Part shown: in pieces, positions 62,561 to 64,000 of the stretch
Position numbering within the stretch: the stretch's first letter is position 1
How the letters are laid out: every line of letters starts with the position of its first letter
Assembly: GCA_031402435.1 (NCBI GenBank)
Contig: JANNSJ010000013.1
Coordinates: 175,425-239,424 of the forward strand
Direction: 5' to 3'
DNA from: UBA11986 sp031402435
GTDB lineage: Bacteria > Bacteroidota > Ignavibacteria > UBA10030 > UBA6906
DNA length: 64,000 nucleotides
Position numbers and translations under genes: made by a program
The notes under the pieces: generated by a model
Seen by the model: the letters and a program-made list of their open reading frames with translations, nothing else
The model's database searches: none
What the model was told of the DNA's origin: nothing

Positions 62561-63793
62561 TCATCTTTCCACGATCAGCTTTCCTCTCACCATCCCCATC
62601 CCGCACGAGAACGCAACTTCTCCGGTATCAGTTGGAGTAAAGACGATGGTGGTTGTCTCACGAGCGGGAAGTCGGCGACGAATCCCGAGGCTCTCGAACA
62701 CCACTTCGTTTGTACAATCTGCATCCTCATCCCGATAGAAGCGCATCGTCACCGGTTTTCCGACTTTCACATGTATGATCTCCGGGCTGTACCTTCCCTT
62801 CACCAGGATTGTAACTTCGTTGTTGGCAGCATTCTTCTCTGCAGGTTTGAAGTATTCGGACGGCCGGGCAAAAGGTTCCTCTATTTGCTGTTCATGCGTT
62901 TGGGGAACCGATTCGCTAGGCCGTCGCAATTCACTCTCGGAATCAATCAGGAAGCCACCTGTTTCGGCGACCCGTTCTCCTTCTTTCAGCCCATTCGATA
63001 CTTCCGCAAAAGTTTCCGTTGACGCTCCGACCACGACATCCCGCGGCTCAAAGGTGTTCTCACGAACTTCCACCCACACAATGCTTCTCTTCCCTGTTGA
63101 CATGATGGATGATGCAGGAACGACAAGAGCATGAATCGAAGACACGGCAATTGAGGCTTTCACATACATGTTCGGCTTCAGCTTGCCCGCATGATTCGCG
63201 AACACAGTCCTTACCCGCACCGTTCTTGTGTCAGCATTCAGAACAGGATCGATGAAGGCCACCTGCCCTGCAAATGTCTCGTTCGGATAGGCTTCAGTAG
63301 TTATCCGGACATTCTGTCCGATCTTGACAAACCGGATGTCCTTCTCATACATGTCCAGATAAATCCAGACAGTTGAGAGGTCAGCGATATCGTAGATGTC
63401 CTCTCCCATGGCAGCATAATGCTGTGGATCGACGTTCTTCTTCATGACCGTTCCGCTGATTGGGGAAAGCATAGTGACGATACGAGCAATCTCACGTGTC
63501 TCGTCCAGCTTCTTCAATTGTTGTTCAGTGAATCCCCAACGGAGAAGTTTCTGCCTTGCCTGGTTGTGAAGGTCCGCAGCGCCGGTTGCGACCTGTTCAT
63601 CCGATCGCCACACGGGGGGCGACCCGGGCGGGTCGGCGGGATTTACAGGATGCGAACGCTTCACGAACGAAACTCTACGCCCCGGGACGGTCGCAAATCC
63701 AGCGCGAACAAGCGCTTCGGCGCGCAAATTCCATCGCGCGCAACCACGGGAGCGGCGGGCGTGGCGAGTGCGAACTCGAACGGGCCTGCGCAA
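62561..63793 (-). CDS. cusB: CusB-type periplasmic adaptor with C-terminal cupredoxin domain (5' end foreign)
   Basis: An RND adaptor (membrane fusion protein). From ~63605 downward it reads ATGAADLHNQARQKLLRWGF, the helical hairpin end, then ISGTVMKKNVDPQHYAAMGE (lipoyl-like), IDPVLNADTRTVRVRTVF (beta barrel) and VVPASSIMSTGKRSIVWVEV. The last ~85 residues form a cupredoxin-like domain (EIIHVKVGKPVTMRFYRDED, then VAFSCGMGMVRGKLIVER), unusual for CusB. The open frame continues to 63793, but upstream of ~63610 the sequence is GC-rich and unlike any adaptor. The signal peptide and N-terminal half are missing. The true start lies outside the native sequence. Confidence 0.85.
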   Translation of the reverse strand: MRRPVRVRTRHARRSRGCARWNLRAEALVRAGFATVPGRRVSFVKRSHPVNPADPPGSPPVWRSDEQVATGAADLHNQARQKLLRWGFTEQQLKKLDETREIARIVTMLSPISGTVMKKNVDPQHYAAMGEDIYDIADLSTVWIYLDMYEKDIRFVKIGQNVRITTEAYPNETFAGQVAFIDPVLNADTRTVRVRTVFANHAGKLKPNMYVKASIAVSSIHALVVPASSIMSTGKRSIVWVEVRENTFEPRDVVVGASTETFAEVSNGLKEGERVAETGGFLIDSESELRRPSESVPQTHEQQIEEPFARPSEYFKPAEKNAANNEVTILVKGRYSPEIIHVKVGKPVTMRFYRDEDADCTNEVVFESLGIRRRLPARETTTIVFTPTDTGEVAFSCGMGMVRGKLIVER

Positions 63794-64000
63794 TGTCTTC
63801 CGCCTCCGCGCTTCGACGGGCTCAGGGCGGGGGAAGTGTGCATGAGTCGGAAGCGCAGTGGGGGAGAAGTCCGCCCTCGCGTCACCGCAGTCGCCCTACG
63901 GCAGAACCCGGAACCCCTCTCGCCGCGCTGCCTCTGTGAGACGGGAGTCCAGAGACACGAAATCGCGGCGCGCCGGCTGGTCGTAGGTCGCGACGAGGGC
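63611..64000. other. GC-rich terminal segment of different composition
   Basis: After about 63608 the base composition changes abruptly (long G/C runs such as CACGGGGGGCGACCCGGGCG) compared with the ~50% GC of the rest. Open frames on both strands give Arg/Pro/Ala-rich translations without recognisable domains. This is either a chimeric contig end or the edge of an inserted foreign segment. No gene is supported. Confidence 0.6.

Noticed and set aside
63556..63939. 127-codon plus-strand frame at the right end
   Set aside because: It crosses the composition boundary and cusB coding sequence; high GC alone makes stop codons rare there.

Overview
The window looks like a chromosomal segment from a Gram-negative member of the Bacteroidota/Chlorobiota (FCB) superphylum, most likely an Ignavibacteria-type lineage. 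The reasons are a type IX secretion C-terminal sorting signal with the YPNPFNP motif, a TonB receptor with a carboxypeptidase-like plug extension, a PUR-alpha (DUF3276) protein, GldL/GldM-like motor genes, and a CruF/CruC/CruD-type carotenoid pathway. No rRNA, tRNA, CRISPR array or intact transposase was seen.

Region 1 (1-12.9 kb, all minus strand). After a partial htpX comes a tightly packed carotenoid cluster. Read in transcription order it is crtI, then carH, crtB, crtE, crtZ, a crtD-like desaturase, an SRPBCC gene, a cruD-like acyltransferase, a cruC-like glycosyltransferase, a second SRPBCC gene, cruF, crtYc, crtYd, a third SRPBCC gene and a TIGR01777 epimerase. Most junctions overlap by 1-4 bases. 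Together the enzymes predict a monocyclic, 1'-hydroxylated, 3',4'-desaturated and 3-hydroxylated (saproxanthin-like) carotenoid carrying an acylated sugar. CarH has the residues of an adenosylcobalamin photoreceptor, and candidate operators lie at the carH and crtI promoters, so the pathway is probably light-induced.

Region 2 (13-24.7 kb, minus strand). This holds glgB, two envelope lipoproteins (COG3014-like and LpoB-like), an RmuC-like protein with an overlapping small membrane ORF, a Bax-inhibitor-1 protein and a PUR-alpha protein. It also holds a sigma factor / HTH / ImmA-IrrE protease cassette with an exact 28-bp element in front of both the sigma gene and the PUR-alpha gene. A DUF1624-type membrane protein and a DUF885 protein follow.

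Region 3 (25.2-37.2 kb, mostly plus strand). A four-gene operon encodes a GldL-like and a GldM-like inner-membrane motor pair, a predicted outer-membrane barrel and a small secreted protein that shares a domain with the barrel protein. It is the best candidate here for an undescribed machine. After a decayed hybrid kinase with an embedded palindromic repeat comes a porin / PstS-like / giant hybrid histidine kinase / response regulator operon.

Region 4 (37.4-56.5 kb). Sensory and secreted functions: a B12-binding radical SAM protein, a NarL-type regulator, DinB and PAS proteins, a TolB-propeller amidohydrolase, a TonB-dependent receptor with a long leader, an M28 peptidase, a threonine-dehydrogenase-like SDR, a copper radical oxidase and a T9SS-exported propeller protein. 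Remnants of an aminotransferase and a frameshifted response regulator lie among them.

Region 5 (56.6-64 kb, minus strand). A copper-handling island: cusB (with a C-terminal cupredoxin domain), cusA, two Met/His-rich exported proteins, a heavy-metal-binding-domain protein and a P-type ATPase remnant. The last ~390 bases are markedly GC-richer and cut off the N-terminal part of CusB, which suggests a chimeric join or a recent insertion boundary.
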